Positions 55,234 to 64,000 of a stretch of 64,000 nt of DNA are shown here, piece by piece. Made by a program: the position numbers and the translations under genes. Each line of letters starts with the position of its first letter. Positions within the stretch are counted from its first letter, which is position 1. The notes under the pieces are model-generated. The model was not told the origin of the DNA. It made no database searches and saw only the letters and a list, made by a program, of their open reading frames with translations. Origin of the DNA: Chloroflexota bacterium (lineage in GTDB: Bacteria; Chloroflexota; Anaerolineae; Aggregatilineales; Phototrophicaceae); NCBI GenBank assembly GCA_028875245.1, contig JAPPEU010000026.1, forward strand, positions 1 to 64,000, read 5' to 3'.

Positions 55234-55324
55234 GACTTGGGGAGCTCGCGCGAGCGGGCTGAGAGGGCGTGTGCAGCATGCCGACCCATGAACCTGATCC
55301 AGGTAATGCTGGCGTAGGGATGTC
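55234..55324 (+). promoter_or_regulatory. TPP riboswitch (THI element)
   Basis: Contains the conserved GGGCTGAGAGG core, GACCCATGAACCTGATCC, AGGTAATGCTGGCGTAGGGA, and a closing stem formed by GACTT near 55234 and ATGTC near 55320. The aptamer senses thiamine diphosphate and lies upstream of thiB-thiP-thiQ. A terminator hairpin follows, so control is probably by premature termination when ligand is bound. Confidence 0.95.
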
Positions 55325-55342
55325 CGCAGCGCCCTTGCTTTC

Positions 55343-55384
55343 GCCACCCCTGTAAACACCCCGACAGAGGTGGCTTTTACTTTT
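55343..55384 (+). terminator. Riboswitch-controlled intrinsic terminator
   Basis: GCCACC..TGT and ACA..GGTGGC pair as a stem with a 2-base internal mismatch at 55343-55374, followed by TTTTACTTTT. It lies 19 bases after the TPP aptamer and about 105 bases before thiB, the expected place for an expression platform. Confidence 0.8.
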
Positions 55385-55489
55385 GCGGTGGATGGCTCCC
55401 AAAGTCTCAGAAAGCGCCAGGCAATCAGCCGAACCGCTGATCGCGCCCGGCGTGGCATTGTGTCTGACTGACGAAGAAGGGAGCACATC

Positions 55490-56542
55490 ATGGCTTTGCG
55501 CGCTTTAACCGTAGTTCTATTGATTCTGCTGGCGCTCGGCGCCGCTTCCGCCCAGGACGCGGACAGGCTGGTCCTGCTGACGCATGACAGCTTCTCCATC
55601 CCCGAAGAAGTGCTGGAGGCCTTCGAGGAATCCACTGGGACAGCTGTGGAAATCCTTCGCTCCGGCGACGCCGGGCAAATGGTGAATCAAGCGATATTGA
55701 GCAAGAACAACCCGCTTGGAGACCTGCTCTACGGCGTCGACAACACCTTTCTGAGCCGGGCGCTGAATGCCGAAATCTTCGCGCCTTATGAATCGCCAGC
55801 GCTGGAACATGTCAGGGCGGATCTGATTCCCAACGTGGGATTCCGCGTCACGCCGGTCGATTATGGCGATGTCTGCCTTAACTATGACCTCGCGACCTTT
55901 GAAGAGAGTGGCCTGGCGCTGCCGGCCAGCCTGAGCGACCTGACGAAGGAAGCTTATCGCGGCCTGCTCGTGGCGGAGAATCCGGCCACATCGTCTCCCG
56001 GTCTCGCCTTTCTATTGGCGACCATCGCCGAGTTCGGCGACGCCGGCGATTATACCTATCTGGACTTCTGGGGTGATCTAAGCGCCAACGATGTGCTCGT
56101 CGTCGATGGCTGGAGCGACGCCTATTACGGCGAATTCAAAGTGACCGGCCGCGACACTGGCACGCGCCCCATGGTGGTCAGTTATGCCAGCAGCCCGCCG
56201 GCCGAAGTCTTGTTCAGCGAAGATCCGGCTGCCGGCGCGATTACCGGGGCCATCGTGGCCGACAATATGTGCTTTCGGCAGGTCGAATATGTCGGCGTCC
56301 TGGCCGGCGCCGCTAACGAAGAAGCGGCCCGACAGTTCGTCGATTTCATGCTGAGCCCGGTCTTCCAGGAAGCGATGCCGCTGAACATGTTCGTCTTCCC
56401 GGCGCGGGAAGATGTCACGCTGCCTGAGGTATTCGCCGAACACGCGCTCATTCCTGAGAAGCCCGCCTTCGTAGCCCCGGCCGAGATTGAAGCGAATCGC
56501 GAAGCCTGGATTCAAGCCTGGATGGAGGTCATGCTGCGTTGA
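55490..56542 (+). CDS. thiB: Thiamine ABC transporter substrate-binding protein
   Basis: A 350-residue periplasmic-type binding protein with a signal peptide (MALRALTVVLLILLALGAASA, cleavage near 21). LVLLTHDSFSIPEEVLEAFE at the mature N terminus and NPLGDLLYGVDNTFLSRAL are ThiB hallmarks. There is no lipobox Cys. AGGGAGC lies 7 bases before the ATG. It heads the riboswitch-controlled operon and overlaps thiP by 4 bases (TTGA). Confidence 0.94.
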   Translation: MALRALTVVLLILLALGAASAQDADRLVLLTHDSFSIPEEVLEAFEESTGTAVEILRSGDAGQMVNQAILSKNNPLGDLLYGVDNTFLSRALNAEIFAPYESPALEHVRADLIPNVGFRVTPVDYGDVCLNYDLATFEESGLALPASLSDLTKEAYRGLLVAENPATSSPGLAFLLATIAEFGDAGDYTYLDFWGDLSANDVLVVDGWSDAYYGEFKVTGRDTGTRPMVVSYASSPPAEVLFSEDPAAGAITGAIVADNMCFRQVEYVGVLAGAANEEAARQFVDFMLSPVFQEAMPLNMFVFPAREDVTLPEVFAEHALIPEKPAFVAPAEIEANREAWIQAWMEVMLR

Positions 56543-58203
56543 TCCGGCGCGCCCGCTATATCTGGCGAACAGTGTATCTAGCGCCGGTGGCATTTCTCGC
56601 CGTCTTCTACGTCTATCCGCTGCTTTCGCTTTTTGATATCAGTCTGCGTCCGGCGGGCCTTCTGGATCTCTCCGGGTTTGTCAGGTTGCTATCGACTGAT
56701 TTCTACCTGCGAACGCTTCTCTTCACCGTCTATCAGGCGGCGCTGTCAACGGCGTTTACGCTTCTGCTGGCGCTGCCTTGCGCTTTCGTTTTCGCGCGTT
56801 ATCGCTTTCGCGGCAAGTCGCTGATATTGTCGCTGGCGACGCTGCCCTTTGTCTTGCCAACGGTGGTGGTGGCGCTGGCCTTCGCTTCACTGCTGGGGGT
56901 GAACGGACTGCTGAATGACATTGCCGCCGCCCTGTTTTCGCTTGACTATGAACCGATCCAGCTGGAGCGCACGCTGGCGATGATCATCATCGTTCACGTC
57001 TTTTACAATTTCGCCGTCGCCCTGCGCATCATGACGGGTTACTGGTCGGCGCTCGGCTTCTCGGTTGAGGAGGCTGCTCGCTGCCTCGGCGCCGACGAAT
57101 GGGCGCTTTGGAGGGACATCCGGCTGCCCCTGATTCGGCCGGCTCTGCTTTCGGCAGGCGTCCTGGTCTTCATCTTTTCCTTCACCAGCTTCGGCGTGAT
57201 CTTGATACTGGGCGGGATTCGCTTCGCCACGCTGGAAGTGCAGATCTACTATCAAGCCGTCAACATGTTTAATCTGCCGCTCGCCGCCGCCCTGTCGCTG
57301 GTGCAGATCCTCAGCATGCTGGCGATGATGATCGTCTATACATCGACGCAGAAGAAAATTCACCTGGCGCTGGCCAGCGCTGCGGTCATTACCAAGGTCG
57401 TCCGTTCCTGGCGCGAGCGTCTCGCCGTCGGCAGCTGCGTCGGCCTGATATCAATCCTGCTATTTGCGCCCCTGCTGGCCCTCATCGCGCGCTCGATATT
57501 TGTCGCCGGCCAGTTGGACCTGGGCAATTACGCCAGCCTGGCCGAGAAATCGCGCGGTTCGCTCCTGTTCATCGCGCCGCTGGATTCAGTTTTCAATTCC
57601 CTCCGTTTCGCTGGCATGGCAATGCTTGCCGCCTTGATTCTGGGCTTGATCGCATCCTATATGATCGACGGCCGCGGACGCCTGTCCCGCCTCTCCGATG
57701 CCCTCTTCATGCTGCCGCTGGCGACCAGCGCGGTGACGCTGGGCTTCGGCTTCATCATCGCCCTGGATGAGCCGCCGTTGAACCTGCGCGCGTCCTGGCT
57801 GATCATTCCAATCTCGCATACCCTCGTCGCGCTTCCCTTTGTCATCCGCAGCGTGCTGCCAAGCCTGCGGGCGATACCGCCATCTTTGCGGCAGGCGGCT
57901 CAGACGCTCGGCGCCAAACCATTCGAGACCGTCCTGACGATTGACCTGCCCCTGCTCGGCCGGGGTATCGCAGTCGGCGCCACCTTCGCTTTCACCGTCA
58001 GCATGGGCGAGTTCGGCGCGTCGCTCTTCGTCGCTCAAAGGGAGTCGGTGACGATCCCGGTGGTGATCTATCGGCTGATTGGCGATCCAGGCCTGGCATC
58101 CTATCGACAATCTTTGGCGATGAGCGTCGTGCTGATGCTGGTCTGCGCCTGTGGCTTCTTCGTCATCGAGCGCCTGCGCGTAGCCGGCGTCGGCGAATTC
58201 TGA
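56539..58203 (+). CDS. thiP: Thiamine ABC transporter permease
   Basis: A 554-residue duplicated permease with two BPD_transp_1 halves, each with about six helices. The EAA-like loops are EEAARCLGADEWALWRDIRLP near residue 175 and RQAAQTLGAKPFETVLTIDLP near 453. It starts with the TTG at 56539 overlapping the thiB stop; GGAGGT 10 bases upstream supports this. It should form the channel for thiamine or its phosphates. It overlaps the thiQ start by one base (TGATG). Confidence 0.94.
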   Translation: MIRRARYIWRTVYLAPVAFLAVFYVYPLLSLFDISLRPAGLLDLSGFVRLLSTDFYLRTLLFTVYQAALSTAFTLLLALPCAFVFARYRFRGKSLILSLATLPFVLPTVVVALAFASLLGVNGLLNDIAAALFSLDYEPIQLERTLAMIIIVHVFYNFAVALRIMTGYWSALGFSVEEAARCLGADEWALWRDIRLPLIRPALLSAGVLVFIFSFTSFGVILILGGIRFATLEVQIYYQAVNMFNLPLAAALSLVQILSMLAMMIVYTSTQKKIHLALASAAVITKVVRSWRERLAVGSCVGLISILLFAPLLALIARSIFVAGQLDLGNYASLAEKSRGSLLFIAPLDSVFNSLRFAGMAMLAALILGLIASYMIDGRGRLSRLSDALFMLPLATSAVTLGFGFIIALDEPPLNLRASWLIIPISHTLVALPFVIRSVLPSLRAIPPSLRQAAQTLGAKPFETVLTIDLPLLGRGIAVGATFAFTVSMGEFGASLFVAQRESVTIPVVIYRLIGDPGLASYRQSLAMSVVLMLVCACGFFVIERLRVAGVGEF

Positions 58204-59213
58204 TGCTGCAAATCGAGGGCATATCACATGCTTACGGCGATCTTGTCTCGCTGCGGGGCGTGTCGCTGGAAGTTGACGGCGGCGAGATACTCTGCCTGCT
58301 CGGTCCCAGCGGCTGCGGCAAGACAACACTGCTGCGGATCATTGCTGGCCTGGAGACGGAGTACAGCGGCGTCGTGCGCTTTGCTGGCGCGGACATCAGG
58401 CCGATCCCGGCGCACAGACGCGAATTCGGCCTGATGTTTCAGGACTTCGCGCTCTTCCCGCATCTGTCGGTCGCGGACAATATCGCCTACGGCTTAAAAC
58501 GGCGCAAGCTCGAGCGCAATCTGATCGCCGTCAAAGTGCGCTCGCTCCTGGAACAGGTAGGCTTGAATGAGCTGGGTGAACGCGATGTGGCATCGCTATC
58601 CGGCGGGCAGAAACAGCGCGTCGCCCTGGCGCGCAGCCTGGCGCCGAATCCGCGGCTCTTGATGCTGGACGAACCACTCGGCTCCCTAGACGCGCAGCTT
58701 CGCGATCAGCTGGCGCTTGAATTGCGCCGGATTATCAAGAAGAGCGGCGTCAGCGCCATTTACGTCACGCATGATCAGCGCGAGGCCTATGCCGTCGCCG
58801 ATCGTATCGCCGTGATGAATATGGGCAGCGTGCGACAGCATGACAGTCCGCGCCAGGTTTACCAGCGGCCGGCCAGCGAATTTGCGGCCCGCTTCCTGGG
58901 CCTGCACAATGTCTTCTCCACAACCGACGAGAGAATCGACGCGCTCTTGGGCGGCGCAGGCGACCAATCATGGCGGAGCGCCCCATCGGTGCTGATACAT
59001 CCGGCCGGCATTCGTCTTTCGAGCGAGGGAACCGCGCCGCAGATTAAGGTGACCCTGAATAATGCCGTCTATCGCGGCGGCTACTATGACGCAACCGTAT
59101 CGGCTGAATCAGGACTGACTCTGTCCCTCGCCCTGGCGGATTTACCCGTAGCAACCGGCGACGCATTTCTAATAACTATCGCGGATGACGCCATCATCCC
59201 CCTCGCTGGCTAG
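58203..59213 (+). CDS. thiQ: Thiamine ABC transporter ATP-binding protein
   Basis: A 336-residue ABC ATPase: Walker A GPSGCGKTT at about 34-42, signature LSGGQKQRVALARSL, Walker B LMLDEPLGSLD and switch His in VTHDQREA. A C-terminal TOBE-like extension (about 235-336) makes it longer than E. coli ThiQ (about 232) and closer to Fbp/Pot-type ATPases, but operon and riboswitch context support thiamine. The start codon overlaps the thiP stop. Confidence 0.92.
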   Translation: MLQIEGISHAYGDLVSLRGVSLEVDGGEILCLLGPSGCGKTTLLRIIAGLETEYSGVVRFAGADIRPIPAHRREFGLMFQDFALFPHLSVADNIAYGLKRRKLERNLIAVKVRSLLEQVGLNELGERDVASLSGGQKQRVALARSLAPNPRLLMLDEPLGSLDAQLRDQLALELRRIIKKSGVSAIYVTHDQREAYAVADRIAVMNMGSVRQHDSPRQVYQRPASEFAARFLGLHNVFSTTDERIDALLGGAGDQSWRSAPSVLIHPAGIRLSSEGTAPQIKVTLNNAVYRGGYYDATVSAESGLTLSLALADLPVATGDAFLITIADDAIIPLAG

Positions 59214-59240
59214 GCGCTGGGCAGCCATGCACATCTGCAA

Positions 59241-59385
59241 GACCTGGGGGCGGCGCTTGTCTCGCCCTCGCGCTGTACTCGGCGGAAAAACCGTGAGTAA
59301 AACCAAGTTAGTCATGCGCAAACCGACGAGCAATCTATAGACAAAGTGGGCGAGCCACCGTCTCGCCCCTACAACCTTTCGATTG
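59241..59385. repeat. Partial dispersed-repeat copies after thiQ
   Basis: GGGGGCGGCGCTTGTCTCGC at 59246-59265 resembles 50166-50185, and GGGCGAGCCACCGTCTCGCC followed by CCTACAACC at 59348-59375 resembles a first-arm end. Between them is AAACCAAGTTAGTCATGCGC, also seen in altered form near 21888 and 50138. These pieces fill most of the 308-base gap between thiQ and purH. Confidence 0.55.
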
Positions 59386-59521
59386 TTATGGCAATTTCTT
59401 TTTTTCTGCGCTCATTCTCATTACTTTCTTGGTACTACTTGTGTCCCTATACCGCCGCGCGTCCGCACAGTATAATCAATAATCAGCGCGTTTTCGCGGA
59501 AAGCCAACAAAGGTCGCGGCT

Positions 59522-61060
59522 ATGCCAAGGGCAATATTCAGCGTATCGAGCAAACAAGGCATCGTGGGTTTCGCCCGCGAGTTGGTCCGGCTGGGCTGGG
59601 AGATCGTCGCCAGCGGCGGCACCGAGCAAACTCTGGCCGACGCCGGCATCGCCATTACCCCCCTTGAGCGCGTCACCGGGCAGGCGGAGATGCTCGGCGG
59701 GCGCGTCAAAACATTGCACCCCGCTATTCACAGCGGCATCCTGGCGCGGGACACATCCGAAGATTTTGCCGAGCTGGCCGCCAGCGGCATCGCGCCTGTC
59801 AGCCTCGTGGTCTGCAACCTCTATCCCTTCAGCGAGACGATTCGCGACCCCGACGTGACTGTGCCAGAGGCGATCGAGCAGATTGACATCGGCGGCGTGA
59901 CTTTGCTGCGAGCCGCCGCCAAAAATTACGCCCGCGTGACCGTGCTTTGTGATCCTCAAGATTACTCGGATGTGCTGGTGGCATTGAAAACCGAAGGCAG
60001 CACGGACCTTGCGCAGCGTCGGAAGCTGGCGGTCAAGGCATTCGGGCATAGCCGTGATTACGATGCCGCAATCCACGCCTACCTTTGCGACTCCGATATT
60101 GCCGAGCCAGCCGAGAGCGAGGTCCCGGAGGGCATTTCCATCGGCGTACAGCGGAGTCACGACCTGCGTTATGGCGAGAATCCGCACCAAGCGGCCGCCT
60201 ATTATTCCCGCACCGAAAAACGCAATCCCCTTGGCGCCGATCAGCTGGCGGGCAAGCAGCTTTCTTACAACAACATCCTGGACGTGGACGCGGCCTGGCG
60301 GGCGGCGAGCAGTTTCGATGAGCCGACTGTCGTCATCGTGAAGCATTTGAATCCGACCGGCATCGCCAGCGCGGATTCGCTTGCCGAAGCCCTTCCTCAA
60401 GCGCTGGCATCGGACTCGAAGTCCGCATTTGGCGGCATCATCGCGGCCAATCGCACGGTGGACGCGGAATTTGTATCAACTTTGGGTTCATTGTTCGTCG
60501 AGGCGATTATCGCGCCGAGTTACGCTTATGAGGTGGTCCAGAAGCTGCAGGCCGGGCGCAAGAATTGCCGGGTCCTGCAGATGCCCCGCCCCTTCACCGG
60601 CCGCGGTTTCGAGTTTCGCAGCGTCACGGGCGGCCTGCTCTTGCAGCGCTCCGACATGGGCGATCCGGTTGAAAGCAGAATGAAAACGGTGACGCGGCGC
60701 CTGCCAAGCGATGCTGAAATGGAATCCCTCTTATTCGCCTGGAAAGCCGTGCAGCATGTGAAGTCGAACGCGATCGTGCTGGCGCAGGGCCGGCGCACCG
60801 TGGGCGTCGGCGGCGGCTTGCCCAGCCGGGTTGACGCGGCCGAACTGGCCATAAAGAAAGCGGCCGGCGAGACGATCAACGCGGCCATGGCATCCGACGC
60901 GTTTTTCCCCTTCCCCGACAGCATCGAATTCGCGGCGCGCGCCGGCGTGACATGCGTCATTCAACCCGGCGGCTCCATCCGCGACGCGCAGGTGATCGAG
61001 GCGGCCGACCACCACGATATGGCGATGATACTCACCGGCAGCCGTCATTTCCGGCACTAG
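59522..61060 (+). CDS. purH: Bifunctional AICAR transformylase / IMP cyclohydrolase
   Basis: A 512-residue enzyme for the last two steps of IMP synthesis. The N-terminal MGS-like domain (about 1-190: FSVSSKQGIVGFAREL, ASGGTEQTLADAGI, GGRVKTLHPAIHSGIL) performs ring closure. The AICARFT domain has LRYGENPHQAAAYY and KHLNPTGIAS, where the usual KHxNPCG Cys is Thr, then the conserved SNAIVLAQ and PGGSIRDAQVIEAAD. AAAGGTC precedes the ATG. It faces secF tail to tail, with one base between the stops. Confidence 0.96.
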   Translation: MPRAIFSVSSKQGIVGFARELVRLGWEIVASGGTEQTLADAGIAITPLERVTGQAEMLGGRVKTLHPAIHSGILARDTSEDFAELAASGIAPVSLVVCNLYPFSETIRDPDVTVPEAIEQIDIGGVTLLRAAAKNYARVTVLCDPQDYSDVLVALKTEGSTDLAQRRKLAVKAFGHSRDYDAAIHAYLCDSDIAEPAESEVPEGISIGVQRSHDLRYGENPHQAAAYYSRTEKRNPLGADQLAGKQLSYNNILDVDAAWRAASSFDEPTVVIVKHLNPTGIASADSLAEALPQALASDSKSAFGGIIAANRTVDAEFVSTLGSLFVEAIIAPSYAYEVVQKLQAGRKNCRVLQMPRPFTGRGFEFRSVTGGLLLQRSDMGDPVESRMKTVTRRLPSDAEMESLLFAWKAVQHVKSNAIVLAQGRRTVGVGGGLPSRVDAAELAIKKAAGETINAAMASDAFFPFPDSIEFAARAGVTCVIQPGGSIRDAQVIEAADHHDMAMILTGSRHFRH

Positions 61061-61061
61061 T

Positions 61062-62033
61062 TCAGCTTTGCTCCGGGCTGTCGTCCGCCTCTGCCCGATG
61101 CGTCTGGGGGCCCCGCCCAAGAAAGGGAAGCTGCCCTTTCTCCCAAGCAACAAGCAGCGGCACGGCGGTGAATATGGAGGAGTAGGTTCCCGACAGCAGC
61201 CCGATGAATAGAATGGCGATGAACTGTTTCACTGTTTCGCCGCCGAACAGAAGAATCGCGATCATGATGAAAAAAGCGTTCAGCTGGGTCGCCAGCGACC
61301 GATGGATCGTCTCCCAGATGCTGCGGTTGACGATGGTTTCATAAGGCTCGCCCAGGTGCTTCGGGATATTCTCGCGGATGCGGTCGAAGACGACGATCGA
61401 GTCTTGCACCGAGAAGCCGACTACGGTCAATACGGCGGTCAGGAACAGGGCGTCTATCTCCCAGCCAAGCAGCAAACCGAACAATGACATCACGCCCATG
61501 ACAACCAGAATGTCATGAATCATGGCGGCGATAGCGCAGACCCCGTAACGGACCGCGTTTGGCACCTGGCGAAAGGCGATCACGATGAAACCGGTGATCA
61601 CCAGCGCGCCAACCGCCACTGCCGCCAGCGCGGAACGGGTGACCTCCTGGCCGATGGTGGCGGATACGGTCTCGACGCGGAAGCTGTCGCGGTTGATCGG
61701 CGCCATCCCGCTCAAGCGCGACAGGATGTCTTCTGTGACGCTCACATCGTGAAAACCCCCGCGGACGGACCAGCGGTATTCGGCCGGGGCGCCGATTTGC
61801 TGAATGATCACGTTGTCATCGCCGACGGCGTTGAAGACGCGGCGGATCCCGTCTTCTGTGGCGCCGCCTTCTTCAAACTTCAGCTCGTAAATGCTGCCGC
61901 CCAGGAAATCGATGCTCAGGCGGAAGGGCGCGCCCGTGCTGAGCGTCGAATAAATCATGACCGCCAGACCGGGCAGGATGACCAGGGCGGACAAGCTGAA
62001 GAACCAACGGCGTTTCTGTACGATATTAAACAC
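61062..62033 (-). CDS. secF: Protein translocase subunit SecF
   Basis: A 323-residue RND-type membrane protein with one N-terminal TM, a periplasmic domain and five C-terminal helices. The family block IDFLGGSIYELKF is near residue 40 and GFSVQDSIVVFDRIRE in the TM4-TM5 region is diagnostic. With SecD it uses proton flow to pull translocated proteins. It starts with the GTG at 62033, 12 bases after secD. The tail (RGPQTHRAEADDSPEQS) is short and charged. Confidence 0.95.
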   Translation of the reverse strand: MFNIVQKRRWFFSLSALVILPGLAVMIYSTLSTGAPFRLSIDFLGGSIYELKFEEGGATEDGIRRVFNAVGDDNVIIQQIGAPAEYRWSVRGGFHDVSVTEDILSRLSGMAPINRDSFRVETVSATIGQEVTRSALAAVAVGALVITGFIVIAFRQVPNAVRYGVCAIAAMIHDILVVMGVMSLFGLLLGWEIDALFLTAVLTVVGFSVQDSIVVFDRIRENIPKHLGEPYETIVNRSIWETIHRSLATQLNAFFIMIAILLFGGETVKQFIAILFIGLLSGTYSSIFTAVPLLVAWEKGQLPFLGRGPQTHRAEADDSPEQS

Positions 62034-62045
62034 GGCTCGTCATCC

Positions 62046-63536
62046 TCATGCGCCCAGAATTGACCGGTTGTTTTCGATGGCGCCGCGAAAAATGCTGACG
62101 AGAATGTAGAGAAATGTGCGTGTGACGATCACCGCTGTGAAGAGATTGAGAACGAGGCCGATCGCCAGCGTAACCGCGAAGCCGGCCACGATGCTGGCGC
62201 CGGGCGTCTGACCGAACATGAAGAGAATGCCGCAGATGATAATTGTTGAAAGATTCGAGTCGCGGATGGACGTCCAGGCGCGGTCGAAGCCGGCTTTGAG
62301 CGCCGCGTCGAGCGGCAAGCCCGCGCGCAGCTCCTCTTTGATGCGCTCAAAAATGAGTATGTTCCCGTCGACAGCCGTGCCGATGGAGATGAGAAAACCG
62401 GTGATCGCGGGAAGCGTCAGCGTCACCGGCAGCAATTTGAACACGGCAATGTTCAGGAATATGAAGATCGCCAGCGCAAGATCGGCGGCGAACCCCGGCA
62501 GCCGGTAATAGATCAACATGAAGGCGAGCACGACAATGACGCCGATGACCCCGGCCTGCACGCTCAGGCGCACCGATTCTTGGCCCAGCGTCGCGCCAAC
62601 TTCTTGCGTGCTCTCGATGCGCAGCGGGATGGGCAGCGCGCCCGAGCGCAGCTGCAGCGCCAGTGTGTTGGCTTCTTCTTCTGTGAATTGGCCCGTTATG
62701 ACGCCGCCGGTGGAGAGCTGAGCTTGAATGATCGGCGCCGACAAGACTTCAGCATCAAGGACGATCGCCATCGGTTCGCCGATGCGCTCGCGCGTGAAGT
62801 TGCCGAAGATATCTTGAAACTCTTCCTTGACTTCGAAATTTATCATCCACTCCGGGCTGCCAGTACCCTGCGGCGGCGACAGCACGGCGCTGGCCGCTTG
62901 CAAACCGGCGCCTGTCATCACGGTGCGGAAGGGCAGGCCGCTCACGGGATGCGCCCGCCGGGCCGCCAAGGGATCGTCTTCATCCGCGGCCAAATCGGCG
63001 TCTTGACGCAGCGCGACCTGCTCGCTGGTTACAATCTCCTCGCTGACCAGATCCATAACTTGATTGCGCAAACCGCCGAAGTCGACAAACTCCAGCAGAG
63101 CGGTGCGCTGAATGGTTGCCACCGCCTGGGCCGGGTCGCGCACGCCCGGCAGCTCAACCAGGATGCGATCGCGCCCTTGGACTTGCACGGTGGCTTCGGT
63201 CAAGCCAAGCGCATTCACACGGCGGGCGACGTTGTTGGCCGTTTCGCCCAATTCTTCCAGCGTAAAATTGCTCGCCGCCGTATCCGCTTGCAGCAGAACG
63301 CGCAAGCCGCCCACTAGATCCAAGCCCAGACTTTGCGTGATGTTCAGCACGAACTCGGGTTCGCCATCGCCGTTCGCGTCGATTTCAAGATTCTCGCTGC
63401 ATTTTAGATCGGCGCTTGCATCGGCCGCGGCGCAGGCTTCGGCTTGCACGCCTTTGAATTCCGGCGGGGTCGCCACCCAAATGCAAAATAAGCCAAGCAA
63501 AATTATGAAGATGAGCCAACGAGCATGGCTGCTCAT
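62046..63536 (-). CDS. secD: Protein translocase subunit SecD
   Basis: A 496-residue partner of SecF. An N-terminal TM (about 7-23) and a periplasmic P1 region with GLDLVGGLRVLLQAD and GLTEATVQVQGRDRILVELPG are followed by six C-terminal helices including ISIGTAVDGNILIFERIKEEL. Before P1 is a short insertion containing DANGDGE, which resembles a calcium loop. GGAAGG..AGGT precedes the ATG. It is 32 bases after yajC. Confidence 0.95.
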   Translation of the reverse strand: MSSHARWLIFIILLGLFCIWVATPPEFKGVQAEACAAADASADLKCSENLEIDANGDGEPEFVLNITQSLGLDLVGGLRVLLQADTAASNFTLEELGETANNVARRVNALGLTEATVQVQGRDRILVELPGVRDPAQAVATIQRTALLEFVDFGGLRNQVMDLVSEEIVTSEQVALRQDADLAADEDDPLAARRAHPVSGLPFRTVMTGAGLQAASAVLSPPQGTGSPEWMINFEVKEEFQDIFGNFTRERIGEPMAIVLDAEVLSAPIIQAQLSTGGVITGQFTEEEANTLALQLRSGALPIPLRIESTQEVGATLGQESVRLSVQAGVIGVIVVLAFMLIYYRLPGFAADLALAIFIFLNIAVFKLLPVTLTLPAITGFLISIGTAVDGNILIFERIKEELRAGLPLDAALKAGFDRAWTSIRDSNLSTIIICGILFMFGQTPGASIVAGFAVTLAIGLVLNLFTAVIVTRTFLYILVSIFRGAIENNRSILGA

Positions 63537-63568
63537 ACCTGGCTGCCTTCCGTTTCAAAGAATCTCAT

Positions 63569-63901
63569 TCAGGAAGAGGTCTGCTCTGTCCGCCCGCTCT
63601 TGATGCCGAGCCGGGCATTATAGGCGAGTTCCTCCGGATCGTATGCCTGCTGCAATGCCGCCGTCAGCAGCTTGATTTGGACGCCGTCGGCTATCTCCAC
63701 CCGAGATATGCCTTGATCAACGTCAATATCAATGATCTTGCCGACGATTCCGCCATAGGTCACGATCTCGTCGCCGACATGCAGCGAGCGCACGATTTTC
63801 TGCTTGTGCTGGAAGGCGCGCTGCCTGGGAAAGATAATCAGCGCCCAATAGCCGCCAAGGACCAAGGCGAGGATGGCAAATACGAGCACGAACTCCGGCA
63901 T
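63569..63901 (-). CDS. yajC: Preprotein translocase subunit YajC
   Basis: A 110-residue protein with one N-terminal TM (about 4-24), the conserved FPRQRAFQHKQKIVRSLHVGDEIVTYGGIVGKI block and a variable tail. It associates with SecDF. GACAGGTAGCC precedes the ATG. First gene of yajC-secD-secF in this window. About 99 bases remain upstream, with TATACAAT as a possible -10 near 63936 but no clear -35. Confidence 0.93.
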   Translation of the reverse strand: MPEFVLVFAILALVLGGYWALIIFPRQRAFQHKQKIVRSLHVGDEIVTYGGIVGKIIDIDVDQGISRVEIADGVQIKLLTAALQQAYDPEELAYNARLGIKSGRTEQTSS

Positions 63902-64000
63902 GGCTACCTGTCCAACTGATGAAAACTCAACACATTGTATAAGCGAAGCAAAGGCTTAACCAGTCCCGTTAGCAGTGTTTCGAAGTCGGTTGAAACTGTT

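Noticed and set aside
54467..55486. 339-residue minus-strand frame spanning the thiamine leader
   Set aside because: Overlaps the CoA-transferase alpha gene, repeat sequence and the TPP riboswitch in antisense; not a protein.

Overview
The window looks like chromosomal DNA of a moderately GC-rich bacterium, most plausibly Chloroflexota (Anaerolineae-like). This is inference. It rests on a topoisomerase I carrying an N-terminal DUF5679-type zinc ribbon, a C39-like peptidase with a Thr/Ala/Pro-rich linker and TPR tail, a baseplate-J-like membrane protein beside ruvX, and frequent TTG/GTG starts. There is no rRNA, CRISPR array, transposase or phage module. One tRNA (Arg, CCG) is present.

Layout. 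0-16 kb is mostly peripheral metabolism: an ABC exporter half-transporter, a Gfo/Idh/MocA oxidoreductase, a membrane-anchored GH-A-clan hydrolase overlapping a family-3 solute-binding protein, a sulfotransferase-like protein paired with a class IV aminotransferase homologue, an orphan molybdopterin hydroxylase large subunit, an SDR-PanE pair, a DapA-like lyase with an Old Yellow Enzyme, an aldo/keto reductase and aldose 1-epimerase. 16-22 kb holds an Opp-type uptake operon (binding protein, two permeases, no ATPases) beside an MlrC/M81 metallopeptidase-like gene. 22-28 kb has another Gfo/Idh/MocA enzyme, tRNA-Arg, a lipoprotein, an M23 endopeptidase, an MBL hydrolase, greA and an unknown two-TM protein.

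28-48 kb is housekeeping, all on the minus strand: dprA-manC-topA, ffh-rpsP-khpA-rimM, murJ-MBL-phosphoglycerate-mutase-like-MFS, and alaS-baseplateJ-like-ruvX-C39/TPR. alaS is divergent from tyrS at 48 kb. 49-55 kb carries two subunits of a CoA-transferase-family enzyme separated by about 4 kb, with an oligopeptide-binding protein, secG and an S41 protease between them. 55-59 kb is a TPP-riboswitch-controlled thiamine uptake operon (thiB-thiP-thiQ). 59-64 kb has purH and yajC-secD-secF.

The most striking unexplained structure is a composite dispersed repeat. It has TGTAGGGGCG/CGCCCCTACA ends plus a second conserved arm containing GAGCCGAGT..ACTCGCGAG. It recurs in many intergenic gaps, and the second arm tends to lie just past stop codons in a fixed orientation. 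Other notable points are the apparent loss of the PLP lysine in the aminotransferase homologue, a calcium-loop-like insertion in the OppB-type permease, and a shared -35 element between the alaS and tyrS promoters. I saw no defence, secondary-metabolite or mobile-element system.
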